DNA of 64,000 bases from Dorea_A sp016295505 (GTDB lineage Bacteria > Bacillota > Clostridia > Lachnospirales > Lachnospiraceae), in the NCBI RefSeq assembly GCF_039832105.1, contig NZ_JBDOHS010000015.1, forward strand, positions 1-64,000. Direction: 5' to 3'. The translations under genes were made by a program, and so were the position numbers. How positions within the stretch are numbered: position 1 is the first letter of the stretch; every line of letters starts with the position of its first letter. This document shows positions 25,275 to 34,272 of the stretch, piece after piece. The notes under the pieces were generated by a model. That model was not told where the DNA came from. It saw nothing but the letters and a program-made list of their open reading frames with translations, and did no database searches.

Positions 25275-26834
25275 TTATAGTATACTCATATTTTCTTTAA
25301 AAATCAATATTTTATCACCCGACTTTATCTCTTCTTTTTCCAGATGATTTATTTCCATGATTCCCTCAACGGTCGTGCTGTAACGTTTTGCCAGATCCCA
25401 CAGTACATCCCCTTCCCGGACAATATATCCCGTAATTCCCGGCCGCTTCTCCACTTCTTCCATATTGACGGCTTCAAAATCCACAGACTCAATATTCGTG
25501 ATCGTAACCGGCCTTCTGATAAAGCTGTGAAATGCGAGCACTGCCTTTACCTCCACTTCTTCACTTCCCAACAGCCCTATCGAGAGCTGCTCGACCGCAT
25601 ATGTAAGATCACAGACCATATCCTCTGTGGTCTCATTACTTTCCATCAGATAGGAAAATGGCACCATGCCCTGCCAGGTATCAAACGGAGCCATATCATC
25701 TGCCTTAATATACAGAAAACTTAAGTGAAGCACACCTTCAATCTGAATTCCTCCGTCTGTCGGTGTCGTACGTTCCAGCTGAATCCTTGCACTGCTCTGG
25801 CAGATCTGCAGAATGCTGTCCTTGATCTCCGGCAGGGACAGCTGCTCTGTCACCCTGCATTTGGAATGGTTCTGCATCAGAAGCTGCTCCAGCAGAAGTT
25901 CACTGGCTGTCGGAACGCACACCCGTTCCAGAGAATACAGATCTGACAGAATATTCAGTTTTTCTTCTTCATATATAACCATACGAATCTCCAGAGTAGC
26001 TTCTACTCCAATCAGACGCATTTCGCCATTTTCATCCATTCTTGTCTCAATGTTTACATCCGTCAGTTCAGAATTCATATGGTGATACATCGATTCCTGA
26101 GCACCGCTGCAAGCGATTCGTCCTTCATATGGCACATTCTGGCTGATCCAGTCTGTCTTTCCATCCAGGGTTTCATACAGACAAAATACCATCAGCTCTC
26201 CCTGTATCTGCAATTCATCTTCCTTCAGCCTGGTATCCATTTTTCTGCTATCCACATTCGTCCACAGCATATTCCCAATATTTTCTTTCGTTCCATTCAG
26301 TACGATCTCCTCTTTGATCCGATAAGTATCCTTCCCTGACCAGTACACCTTCAGAAGTTCTTTTTCTTCTATTTTCTTATATATCGGGATATCCGAATCA
26401 ATATCCATTGTAATCTCCGATTCCTGCATTCCTTCGCAGGCAAGTGTGATCTCTGCCAAAGTCTTGATGTTCAGTTTTCTGGAATGAATTGCCGTTACCG
26501 TCAGGTCTGCTTCCTTCGCTTTTATGATCAGATTTCCCTGCGGCTCCTGTTCCAGATAGATCATCTCCTCGAACGGAATTCTTCCTTCCAGGCTGGCAAG
26601 ACGCCCGCTCCCATCCTCTGTAATATACAGGACCTTAAAATTCAGCTTGCCTGCTGCCCGAACATAATTCTCTACCACCTTCATATCTTCTATATTAAGA
26701 GTACCCTCTGACATTATAATTTCCTTCACGTCACTTTTTGCATCCGGTACATTATAATCATCATCAATGTAAAACTGATCAATCATTGTCTTTCCCGAGC
26801 GGAAAGTCTGCATACGCCTTGTAATATACTCCAT
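25275..26834 (-). CDS. sipL: SipL-like spore morphogenesis protein (DUF3794 repeats plus LysM)
   Basis: The 519 residues start with FRSGKTMIDQFYIDDDYNVPD and contain repeated DUF3794/SPOCS segments (for example NYVRAAGKLNFKVLYI, QGELMVFCLYE and EGVLHLSFLYIKADD), ending in a LysM domain (YIVREGDVLWDLAKRYSTT, with KSGDKILIF). This arrangement is that of SipL, which binds SpoIVA on the forespore surface in Clostridioides. It supports a spore-forming lifestyle together with spoIIR. It is followed by a small lipoprotein gene after 20 bases. Confidence 0.88.
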   Translation of the reverse strand: MEYITRRMQTFRSGKTMIDQFYIDDDYNVPDAKSDVKEIIMSEGTLNIEDMKVVENYVRAAGKLNFKVLYITEDGSGRLASLEGRIPFEEMIYLEQEPQGNLIIKAKEADLTVTAIHSRKLNIKTLAEITLACEGMQESEITMDIDSDIPIYKKIEEKELLKVYWSGKDTYRIKEEIVLNGTKENIGNMLWTNVDSRKMDTRLKEDELQIQGELMVFCLYETLDGKTDWISQNVPYEGRIACSGAQESMYHHMNSELTDVNIETRMDENGEMRLIGVEATLEIRMVIYEEEKLNILSDLYSLERVCVPTASELLLEQLLMQNHSKCRVTEQLSLPEIKDSILQICQSSARIQLERTTPTDGGIQIEGVLHLSFLYIKADDMAPFDTWQGMVPFSYLMESNETTEDMVCDLTYAVEQLSIGLLGSEEVEVKAVLAFHSFIRRPVTITNIESVDFEAVNMEEVEKRPGITGYIVREGDVLWDLAKRYSTTVEGIMEINHLEKEEIKSGDKILIFKENMSIL

Positions 26835-26846
26835 CTTTTTCGCCTC

Positions 26847-27254
26847 CTACTCATAGATAACCTGTTTATCTGTATACTCCGTCTTAATCACAAGATATGG
26901 GAATGTTTTTTTATCCAGGATCTCCTGGTCCTTATCCGGTCCCAGCAGATCGGTTCTGAGATATATGCCATTTTCCGTTTCATAACAGGCATCCACTTTC
27001 ACACTGTAACCGTTCGTATCCTGCCCCCCGTATCCCCGGACAATATACAGATATCCCTGATCCCCATAACACATCTTCATCTCTTCGCATTTTGCCTGCT
27101 CTATCTCCTGCGCAAGTTCTTCCGGTATCTCCGACTTATCCACCACAGTATATTCAATATCACGAAGTTTTTTCCCCTCTATCTTCCCTGCTTTACAGCC
27201 GCTCAGACAGAAAGCACACAGTATAACAGCAAGTACTGCACATAATCTTTTCAT
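26847..27254 (-). CDS. Lipoprotein with PrcB C-terminal-type domain
   Basis: A signal peptide with lipobox (LAVILCAFCLSGC) ends at Cys 20. The mature part ends in YSVKVDACYETENGIYLRT and FPYLVIKTEYTDKQVIYE, which I read as the PrcB C-terminal domain found in clostridial cell-envelope lipoproteins. The start MKRLCAV at 27254 has AGGA at the right distance; the longer frame to 27347 is unlikely because it runs into the divergent promoter region. Its function is unknown; it may be expressed with the sipL-like gene. Confidence 0.75.
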   Translation of the reverse strand: MKRLCAVLAVILCAFCLSGCKAGKIEGKKLRDIEYTVVDKSEIPEELAQEIEQAKCEEMKMCYGDQGYLYIVRGYGGQDTNGYSVKVDACYETENGIYLRTDLLGPDKDQEILDKKTFPYLVIKTEYTDKQVIYE

Positions 27255-27381
27255 ACTGTCCTGCTTCAAAATATTCTCTTTATTATCATACACATGAGTA
27301 CTGTGAAAAATACCACTTTTGTAGTATAATAAAATGCAATGATACACATACTACTGAATTACAGAAAGGATAAAGCTTATT

Positions 27382-28116
27382 ATGATAAGAATTACATTTG
27401 TATTTTTATTTCTGATTTTATTTCTGATTCTCGGGATTCCGGTTCTCGGTATCGAATGGCTGATCGGGCGTTTCAGTAAGAACACGATGGATTACAGCAG
27501 TCTTCGCATCGTTCAGTGGGGATTCAACACGATCCTCAAGATTACCGGTGTGGAGATCACCGTGATCGGAGAGGAAAATGTTCCGGATGAACCGGTTCTG
27601 TTCATCGGCAACCACCGCAGCTACTTTGACATTCTGATTACTTATGCACGCTGCAAAAGGCTGACCGGATATATTGCAAAAAAAGAGATGCTGTCGATTC
27701 CTCTGCTCAGCACCTGGATGAAACGGCTCTATTGTCTCTTCCTGGACCGCAGCAACCCGAAGGAAGGCCTGAAGACCATCCTGCAGGCAATCGATTATAT
27801 CAAACAGGGCATCTCTATCTGCATCTTTCCGGAAGGCACACGGAACAAAGGAGAGGAATTATCTCTTCTTCCTTTCCACAATGGTTCCTTCAAGATTGCA
27901 GATAAGACGGGATGCGCGATCATACCGATGAGCATCAACAATACTGCCGATATCTTTGAAAGTCATTTTCCACGAATCAAAAAGACACACGTCATTCTGG
28001 AATACGGCACTCCGATCTATCCAAAGGAACTGGATAAAGAGACCAAAAAGCATATCGGAGAATACTGCAGCAATATCATACAGGAAACAATCAATAAAAA
28101 TCAGGCGCTTCTTTAA
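27382..28116 (+). CDS. plsC: 1-acyl-sn-glycerol-3-phosphate acyltransferase
   Basis: Makes phosphatidic acid in membrane phospholipid synthesis. An N-terminal membrane segment (FVFLFLILFLILGIPVLGI) precedes the acyltransferase block NHRSYFD (HX4D), the second motif LFLDRSNPKEG and the FPEGTRNKGE motif, all in the right order within 244 residues. It is transcribed away from the PrcB-type lipoprotein gene; TATAAT near 27325 may serve as -10. A hairpin terminator overlaps the stop. Confidence 0.93.
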   Translation: MIRITFVFLFLILFLILGIPVLGIEWLIGRFSKNTMDYSSLRIVQWGFNTILKITGVEITVIGEENVPDEPVLFIGNHRSYFDILITYARCKRLTGYIAKKEMLSIPLLSTWMKRLYCLFLDRSNPKEGLKTILQAIDYIKQGISICIFPEGTRNKGEELSLLPFHNGSFKIADKTGCAIIPMSINNTADIFESHFPRIKKTHVILEYGTPIYPKELDKETKKHIGEYCSNIIQETINKNQALL

Positions 28117-28135
28117 CGCCTGATTTACTTTTTCT
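28098..28135 (+). terminator. Terminator of plsC
   Basis: AAATCAGGCG and CGCCTGATTT form a 10-bp stem with a 9-base loop containing the plsC stop region, followed by ACTTTTTCTTTT. Confidence 0.87.
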
Positions 28136-28164
28136 TTTACTTTTGTACTTTCAGGTGCTATAAT
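28136..28164 (+). promoter_or_regulatory. Promoter of the pncB-ddl-murF-HAD cluster
   Basis: TTTACT (28136-28141) and a perfect TATAAT (28159-28164) are spaced by 17 bases. The -35 overlaps the tail of the plsC terminator. The leader is about 60 bases with AAAAGGAGC before the pncB start. Confidence 0.7.
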
Positions 28165-28232
28165 AAAACGTAATTTAAATATCAGAAAAAAAACACCGTA
28201 AAAAAGGCGTATAAAAAGGAGCTTTTATAAAA

Positions 28233-29687
28233 ATGAGTGAACGAAATCTTACGTTACTGACGGATCTGTATGAACTTACGATGATGCAGGGATATTATGA
28301 AAAAGGTCAGAACGAGAAAGTCATCTTCGACGTTTTCTTCCGTCAGAACCCATGCAGCAATGGTTATTCCGTCTGTGCCGGACTCGAACAGGTAATAGAA
28401 TATATCAAAAATCTGAACTTTTCTTATGAAGATGTTGATTATCTGAGAAGTCTTGGAATTTTTAAAGATGATTTTCTTCATTATCTCAGCGGCTTTCATT
28501 TCAGCGGGGATATTTATGCGATTCCGGAAGGTACGGTTGTATTTCCAAAAGAACCTCTTCTGAAGGTGATCGCACCGATTATGGAAGCACAATTAGTAGA
28601 AACTGCGATTCTGAACATCATCAATCATCAGTCTCTGATCGCGACCAAAACTTCCCGTATCGTATTTGCCGCCAATGGTGACGGTATCATGGAATTCGGT
28701 CTGCGAAGAGCACAGGGACCGGATGCGGGTCTGTATGGTGCACGTGCTGCTATGATCGGCGGGTGTGTCGGTACCTCCAACGTACTTGCAGGTCAGATGT
28801 TTGATGTTCCTGTGATGGGAACCCATGCCCACAGCTGGATCATGAGTTTTCCGGATGAATATACTGCTTTTAAGACCTATGCAGAAATGTATCCGGACAA
28901 CTGCACCTTGCTGGTCGACACCTACGACACATTAAAATCCGGCGTACCAAACGCCATCCGCGTATTCCAGGAATACAAAGATTCCGGAAAGAAATTCCAG
29001 AAATACGGAATCCGTCTTGACAGCGGTGACCTTGCATATCTGTCCAAAGAAGCCAGAAAGATGCTGGATGCGGCCGGATTTACGGATGCTTCCATCTGTG
29101 CTTCCAATGATCTGGATGAATACCTTCTGCATGACCTGAAGATCCAGGGCGCAGCCATCAATTCATGGGGTGTCGGCACCAACCTGATCACTTCCAAGGA
29201 CTGCCCTTCTTTCGGAGGCGTCTATAAGCTTGCAGCAATCCAGAATGAGGCCGGCGAATTTGTACCGAAGATCAAGATCTCTGAAAATACAGAAAAGATT
29301 ACCAACCCGGGAAATAAAACCATTTTCCGTATCTATGATAAGGCAACCGGAAAAGTAAAGGCTGACCTGATCTGCTTTGCAGATGAGACCTTCGACCCCA
29401 GAGAAGATATGCTGTTATTCGATCCTCTGGAAACCTGGAAAAAGACGAAGCTTCCGGGCGGTTCCTATACGATGCGTGAGATTCTCGTACCCGTATTCCG
29501 AAATGGAGAATGTATCTACCAGTCTCCTTCCGTAAAAGAGATTGCGGAATATTGTAAAGCTGAAAAGAGTACTCTGTGGGAAGAAACCAAGCGTCTCTTC
29601 TATCCACATCAGGTATATGTGGACTTATCACCAAAGCTTTATGAAGTAAAAAAATCTCTGTTAGACCAGATGAATATGACTGACTAA
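28233..29687 (+). CDS. pncB: Nicotinate phosphoribosyltransferase
   Basis: Converts nicotinate plus PRPP to nicotinate mononucleotide for NAD salvage. Diagnostic pieces in the 484 residues are LLTDLYELTMMQGYY (8-22), FDVFFRQNPCSNGYSVCAGLEQ, FGLRRAQGPDAGLYGARAA, GTHAHSWIMSF (conserved histidine that is autophosphorylated in the family) and GIRLDSGDLAYL. It is the first gene of a plus-strand cluster with ddl and murF; the spacing of 15 bases to ddl suggests one transcript. Confidence 0.95.
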   Translation: MSERNLTLLTDLYELTMMQGYYEKGQNEKVIFDVFFRQNPCSNGYSVCAGLEQVIEYIKNLNFSYEDVDYLRSLGIFKDDFLHYLSGFHFSGDIYAIPEGTVVFPKEPLLKVIAPIMEAQLVETAILNIINHQSLIATKTSRIVFAANGDGIMEFGLRRAQGPDAGLYGARAAMIGGCVGTSNVLAGQMFDVPVMGTHAHSWIMSFPDEYTAFKTYAEMYPDNCTLLVDTYDTLKSGVPNAIRVFQEYKDSGKKFQKYGIRLDSGDLAYLSKEARKMLDAAGFTDASICASNDLDEYLLHDLKIQGAAINSWGVGTNLITSKDCPSFGGVYKLAAIQNEAGEFVPKIKISENTEKITNPGNKTIFRIYDKATGKVKADLICFADETFDPREDMLLFDPLETWKKTKLPGGSYTMREILVPVFRNGECIYQSPSVKEIAEYCKAEKSTLWEETKRLFYPHQVYVDLSPKLYEVKKSLLDQMNMTD

Positions 29688-29702
29688 GAAAGGAAAAAAA
29701 CT

Positions 29703-30767
29703 ATGAAAATTATTGTATTAGCCGGAGGACTCAGTCCCGAACGTGATGTATCTCTGATATCAGGCGCAGGTATCTGCCGTACTTTGAGAGAGAATGGCCA
29801 TCAGGCATATCTGCTTGATCCATTCTTTGGACTTCCGTATGATTCCGATCGTCTGGAAGAAGTATTCGATCTTCCGGATGCCGGTCTTGGACTGGCTGAA
29901 GGAATCAAGACGACTGCACCCGATCTGGAAGCACTTCGCAAGTCGCGTCCGGATCAGTCTGAAAGCCTTCTCGGACCAAATGTAATCGAGCTCTGCCGCA
30001 TGGCGGACATCACTTTTATGGGTCTTCACGGATCTATCGGAGAAGACGGAAAACTACAGGCTACTTTTGACACACTCGGAATCCATTACACCGGTCCGAA
30101 TTCTCTTGGCTGTGCATTATCCATGAACAAACTGGTGGCAAAGCAGATATTCAAAATGTCCGGCGTTCCGACTCCTCGCGGAACCTCTCTCGACATCAGA
30201 ACCAAGGACACCCCTCTGAAGGATCTTGGCTACTACCTTCCGCTGGTCATCAAGCCATGCTCCAACGGTTCCAGTATCGGTGTCTACATCTGCCATACAG
30301 AAGAAGAATATGCAGATGCAATCCATCAGTCTTTCGATATCGACCATACTGATGAAGTAGTGATCGAGCCTTATATCAAGGGCCGGGAATTTGCCTGCGG
30401 CATCTTTGCCGGCAAAGCACTCCCTCTCGTTGAGATCATCCCGAAGGACGGAGTATTCAGCTATGAGAACAAATATCAGGACGGCGGCGCCAAAGAGATC
30501 TGCCCTCCGGTATCTCTGGATCAGGAAACACAGGAAAAGATTCAGCGCGCAGGAGAAAAAGCATTTGAAACTCTCCGCATGGATGTTTATGCCCGTGCAG
30601 ATTTTATCATTGATGACTCTGACGGTGAATTCTATTGCCTGGAAATGAACGCTCTTCCGGGAATGACTCCGGCAAGTCTTCTTCCAAAAGCGGCCAGAGA
30701 AGCCGGATACGCCTACAACGAGCTCTGTGAGGCAATCATTCAGGAGTCAATCAAAACACGTTATTAA
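29703..30767 (+). CDS. ddl: D-alanine--D-alanine ligase
   Basis: Makes the D-Ala-D-Ala dipeptide for peptidoglycan. The ATP-grasp enzyme of 354 residues begins with IIVLAGGLSPERDVSL (N-terminal substrate loop), then FMGLHGSIGEDGKLQATFD, YTGPNSLGCALSMNKLVAK, LVIKPCSNGSSIGVYI and the metal-binding YCLEMNALPGMTPASLLP. The D-Ala specificity residue (Tyr in Y/F position) cannot be fixed by eye, so D-Ala-D-Lac activity is not formally excluded. murF follows after 68 bases. Confidence 0.92.
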   Translation: MKIIVLAGGLSPERDVSLISGAGICRTLRENGHQAYLLDPFFGLPYDSDRLEEVFDLPDAGLGLAEGIKTTAPDLEALRKSRPDQSESLLGPNVIELCRMADITFMGLHGSIGEDGKLQATFDTLGIHYTGPNSLGCALSMNKLVAKQIFKMSGVPTPRGTSLDIRTKDTPLKDLGYYLPLVIKPCSNGSSIGVYICHTEEEYADAIHQSFDIDHTDEVVIEPYIKGREFACGIFAGKALPLVEIIPKDGVFSYENKYQDGGAKEICPPVSLDQETQEKIQRAGEKAFETLRMDVYARADFIIDDSDGEFYCLEMNALPGMTPASLLPKAAREAGYAYNELCEAIIQESIKTRY

Positions 30768-30835
30768 TAAAACTGGCCTTTCCTCTTAAGTAACATCTGA
30801 GGTCTGGCCTTTTCTGACGCAAGGAGATATGAATT

Positions 30836-32209
30836 ATGAAGAACCTTACCTTAGAACATATTACAAAAGCATGTCGCGGCACTTACCACGGTGATACCGG
30901 CAAATTATCAGAAGAGGTATCAGGCGTCGTCATAGACAGCCGTAAGGTACAGCCGGGATATCTCTTCGTTGCAATCGACGGAGAACGTGTAAATGCACAC
31001 AAATTTATTCCTGATACCATTCAGGCAGGTGCCTTGTGTGTCGTATCACATGAAGATCTCGGTGAAACAGATTATCCCTATATTCTGGTAGAATCCACCG
31101 GTCAGGCTTTACTGGATATTGCCAAGCTGTATCGTGATTCATTCGACATGAAAGTAGTCGGAATCACAGGAAGTGTGGGAAAGACAAGTACGAAAGAGAT
31201 GATTGCTTCCGTTCTCTCTCAGAAATATAAAGTACACAAGACTCTGGGGAATTTTAACAATGAATGGGGACTTCCGATTACCATCTTCGATATGCCGGAA
31301 GATACCGAAGTCGCTGTGCTGGAGATGGGCGTCAATCATTTTGGCGAGATGCGCCGTCTCTCTTCCGTCTCAAGCCCGGATATCTGCATTATCACCAATA
31401 TCGGTGTTGCACATCTGGAATTCTTTAAGACCAGGGAGGGTATCCTTCAGGAAAAGACTCAGATGATCCAGGATATGAAAGACAAAGGAACTATCATTCT
31501 GAACGGCGATGATGACCTTCTTGCCAATGTCGGACCGATCAAAGGCGTGTCTCCTGTCTTCTTCGGGCAGGGCGACAACTGCCAGTTCCGCGCAGACAAT
31601 ATAGAGCCACTGGGACTTCGCGGAACTGCATGCACCATCACCTTAAAAGACGGAACTTCCTTCGACTGTATCGTTCCACTTCCGGGTATCCACATGGTCA
31701 GCAATGCCCTTGCAGGTGCGGCTGCAGGTTATGCACTCGGACTGACAGCCGACGAGATTAAAGCCGGTATCGAAGGACTTCCTTCCATCCCGGGACGCGG
31801 CAATATCATAAAGACAGACCGTCTGATCATTCTCGACGACTGCTACAATGCCAATCCGATCTCCATGATGGCTTCCATCGATGTTCTGAACATGGCAATC
31901 GGAAGAAAAGTGGCTGTACTTGGAGATATGGGAGAACTTGGAGAAGATGAGAAAGAACTTCACCGCAGTGTTGGAGAGTACGCAGCTGAACATGGCATCG
32001 ACCTGTTATGCGGAATCGGCGATCTCTGTCGCGAGATGGTAGACGGAGCCGTAAAAAAGAGTACTGCCACGAAAGCGCTCTGGTTTGCCGATAAAGCAGA
32101 ATTCCTGAATGCCATGAATGACATCCTTCAGGAAGGTGACAATATTCTGGTCAAAGCTTCTCATGGAATGCATTTCCCTGAGATTGTAGACGCACTGACC
32201 AACATATAA
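30836..32209 (+). CDS. murF: UDP-N-acetylmuramoyl-tripeptide--D-alanyl-D-alanine ligase
   Basis: Adds D-Ala-D-Ala to the UDP-MurNAc-tripeptide, the step after Ddl. Mur-ligase motifs in the 457 residues: VVIDSRKVQPGYLFVAIDG (N-terminal UDP region), VGITGSVGKTSTKEM (ATP loop, about 104-118), NNEWGLP, AVLEMGVNHFGEM, NIGVAHLEFF, and DDCYNANPISM in the C-terminal domain. A GGCC/GGCC hairpin between ddl and murF is weak and may only slow transcription. AAGGAGATATG precedes the start. Confidence 0.94.
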   Translation: MKNLTLEHITKACRGTYHGDTGKLSEEVSGVVIDSRKVQPGYLFVAIDGERVNAHKFIPDTIQAGALCVVSHEDLGETDYPYILVESTGQALLDIAKLYRDSFDMKVVGITGSVGKTSTKEMIASVLSQKYKVHKTLGNFNNEWGLPITIFDMPEDTEVAVLEMGVNHFGEMRRLSSVSSPDICIITNIGVAHLEFFKTREGILQEKTQMIQDMKDKGTIILNGDDDLLANVGPIKGVSPVFFGQGDNCQFRADNIEPLGLRGTACTITLKDGTSFDCIVPLPGIHMVSNALAGAAAGYALGLTADEIKAGIEGLPSIPGRGNIIKTDRLIILDDCYNANPISMMASIDVLNMAIGRKVAVLGDMGELGEDEKELHRSVGEYAAEHGIDLLCGIGDLCREMVDGAVKKSTATKALWFADKAEFLNAMNDILQEGDNILVKASHGMHFPEIVDALTNI

Positions 32210-32226
32210 CAGGAGAACGAAAGACT

Positions 32227-33045
32227 ATGGATTATCAGATTCTTGCTCTTGATCTGGACGGTACACTTACCAACTCCAAAAAAGAGATTACCAGACCTAC
32301 TTTAGAAGCATTGATTGACATACAGAAAGCAGGAAAGAAAGTGGTGCTTGCCAGCGGCCGTCCTACCAAAGGGGTTCTCCCTCTTGCGAAGCAGCTGCAT
32401 CTGGAAACATACGGAAGCTATATTCTGTCTTTTAACGGTGCCCGGATTACCGATTGCCGCACCGGAAATGCAATCTACAACAAAACGCTTCCGACCTGGT
32501 GCTTCGAACCTGTATATCAGATTGCCAGTGAATACAAAGATACCGGAATCGATATCCTTGCATATCCTCCGGACAGACTGATCTCCGGCTTCCGGCCGAA
32601 TCAGTACACTGAACTGGAGTCCTTTATCAATCATGCACCGATTGACTGCGTCGGGGAAGACTTCCTGCAGCACATCCCGAAGGACTCCAATAAGCTTCTG
32701 ATTCCCGGAGATCCCGAAGTATTGCAGCAGATTCAAAAGCGGTTAAGAGAACATTTCCGGTCCGCACTCAACATCTACTGCTCCGATCCGTTTTTCCTGG
32801 AAGTCATGCCGCCCTGCATCGATAAGGCACATTCTCTGCTGCGGCTGCTGACGAGTATCGGTCTTACTGCAGAACAGATGATCTGCTGCGGAGACGGATA
32901 TAATGATATTACCATGATCGAGACCGCCGGGCTTGGAGTCGCAATGGCCAATGCGCAGCCTGCTGTGCTGGAGAAGGCAGATTATGTAACGCGCTCCAAT
33001 GATGAGGACGGGGTACTCCATGTAATCAATCAATTTATGAGATGA
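32227..33045 (+). CDS. Cof-type HAD hydrolase
   Basis: A haloacid dehalogenase-type phosphatase of 272 residues with motif I LDLDGTLTNS (7-16; nucleophile and acid aspartates), motif II LASGRP, the type IIB cap in the middle, motif III lysine region SNKLLI and motif IV GDGYNDITMIE. Cof-like enzymes dephosphorylate sugar phosphates and cofactors such as FMN or PLP; the substrate is open. It is the last gene of the pncB-ddl-murF cluster, 17 bases after murF. Confidence 0.9.
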   Translation: MDYQILALDLDGTLTNSKKEITRPTLEALIDIQKAGKKVVLASGRPTKGVLPLAKQLHLETYGSYILSFNGARITDCRTGNAIYNKTLPTWCFEPVYQIASEYKDTGIDILAYPPDRLISGFRPNQYTELESFINHAPIDCVGEDFLQHIPKDSNKLLIPGDPEVLQQIQKRLREHFRSALNIYCSDPFFLEVMPPCIDKAHSLLRLLTSIGLTAEQMICCGDGYNDITMIETAGLGVAMANAQPAVLEKADYVTRSNDEDGVLHVINQFMR

Positions 33046-33058
33046 TTCTAAGCCTGAC

Positions 33059-33129
33059 ATCATCGATATTTACAAGAACGCTTCGACGCTGATTCGCTTA
33101 CCTCAGCTTTTCTTGTAAATATCGATGAT
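33059..33129 (+). repeat. Dispersed structured element, copy A (20-bp stem, conserved 31-nt loop)
   Basis: ATCATCGATATTTACAAGAA (33059-33078) pairs perfectly with TTCTTGTAAATATCGATGAT (33110-33129). The 31-base interior 33079-33109 contains an inner hairpin (GCTGA ... TCAGC around TTCGCTTACC) preceded by CGCTTCGA. The same interior with two changes occurs on the minus strand at 54305-54335 inside an unrelated stem. The element starts 13 bases after the HAD gene stop, in the same sense. It may serve as its terminator, but no T run follows. Confidence 0.75.
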
Positions 33130-33174
33130 TGTTCTGTTTAGAGCTCAATATCCTATGACGGGCTTTTTATACTC

Positions 33175-33205
33175 CCTCAGCTTTTCTTGTAGATATCGCT
33201 GATGT
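33175..33205 (+). repeat. Partial copy of the right half of element A
   Basis: CCTCAGCTTTTCTTGTAGAT and the following ATCGCTGATG repeat the right half of element A (33101-33129) with a few changes. No left arm is present, so this half-copy cannot form the long stem. It abuts the radical SAM gene stop at 33206. Confidence 0.6.
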
Positions 33206-34108
33206 CTATACTCCTTCGTTATCGAATTCCGGGATGAAGCTTTCTTCTGCTACATCTCCTTCCTGGAAAAAGCCGCATTCTATCCCTAATTCCAGTGCAT
33301 AATCTATGACTTTTTCGTACTCTCTTTTTGTCACTTTCCGGCTAAGGGTCTTATGTTCTTTGACCTGCGGCATCGGAGTATACTGATTCATGATGCTGAT
33401 ATAGATACGGTCGCCATAGGTCTCATACAGATATCGCAGTACTGCTTTTGAATTTTTCACATGTCCTGGAAGCACCAGATGCCGTACGATTACGCCCGAA
33501 AGCGCCATCCCGGTTCTTTCATCCATCTTCAGTGTTCCGGTCTGTCTTACCATCTCTTCCAATGCACTTTTTGCATATTCCGGATAATCCGGAGCATTGG
33601 AATATTCCTTTGCCAGTGCACTGTCCATGTACTTAAAGTCCGGAAGATAGATATCTACATATCCTTCCAGTCTTTTCAGAGTCTCCGGCTTTTCATATCC
33701 GCTGGTATTATATACGATTGGAAGATGCAGACCATTGCTTCTGGCTATATCCAGTGCTTCTATGATGTGCGGCGTGTAATGCGTCGGCGTGACCAGATTG
33801 ATATTGGCAGCCCCTTTTTCCTGAAGTTCCAGAAAGATCTGTGCCAACCGTTCGATCGATATGACTTTTCCTCTTTTCGCCGCCGCAATTTGATAATTCT
33901 GGCAGAATCTGCAGCGCATGGGACATCCGGAAAAGAACACCGCTCCGGATCCGGAAGCCCCTGATATACAGGGCTCCTCCCACATATGAAGAGCGGCACG
34001 GGCAACAACAAGTTTTTCAGATGCCCCACAGTATCCCTTTTGTCCCCCACTTCTGTTTACTTTGCAATTTCGCGGACATAATCTGCATTCTTCCATATGC
34101 ATTCTCAT
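33206..34108 (-). CDS. Radical SAM protein, pyruvate formate-lyase activase-related
   Basis: The SAM/iron-sulfur motif is FSGCPMRCRFCQNY (CxxxCxxC, about residues 59-72). An upstream cysteine set CRLCPRNCKVNRSGGQKGYC (about 8-27) resembles the extra cluster or zinc region of the COG1313 group, annotated as PflA homologues of unclear role. LPIVYNTSGYE and VDIYLPDFKYMD are typical barrel strands. The length of 300 matches that group. No formate-lyase-like partner gene is near, so activase function is only a family label. Confidence 0.85.
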   Translation of the reverse strand: MRMHMEECRLCPRNCKVNRSGGQKGYCGASEKLVVARAALHMWEEPCISGASGSGAVFFSGCPMRCRFCQNYQIAAAKRGKVISIERLAQIFLELQEKGAANINLVTPTHYTPHIIEALDIARSNGLHLPIVYNTSGYEKPETLKRLEGYVDIYLPDFKYMDSALAKEYSNAPDYPEYAKSALEEMVRQTGTLKMDERTGMALSGVIVRHLVLPGHVKNSKAVLRYLYETYGDRIYISIMNQYTPMPQVKEHKTLSRKVTKREYEKVIDYALELGIECGFFQEGDVAEESFIPEFDNEGV

Positions 34109-34185
34109 ATTTATCCTCCACCTTCTCTTTCTGCAGTCAGTATAACATAATTTCAGGAGATTTCTTTGCGTTCCTTGTGGAAATG

Positions 34186-34214
34186 TTGAATTTGTTCCAC
34201 GAAAATGTTACAAT
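34186..34214 (+). promoter_or_regulatory. Promoter of the DegV genes
   Basis: TTGAAT (34186-34191) and TACAAT (34209-34214) are 17 bases apart, about 50 bases upstream of the first DegV start. Confidence 0.6.
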
Positions 34215-34272
34215 TTTGATGTTTAGAATACTTGAAGTTTCTTTGAGTTCCAGAAAGGAGTGTATGATAAAC

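Noticed and set aside
34021..34272. An N-terminal extension of the first DegV protein from 34021
   Set aside because: The extension overlaps the divergent radical SAM gene and the promoter at 34186-34214, and a ribosome binding site and the family-typical start occur at 34264-34273.
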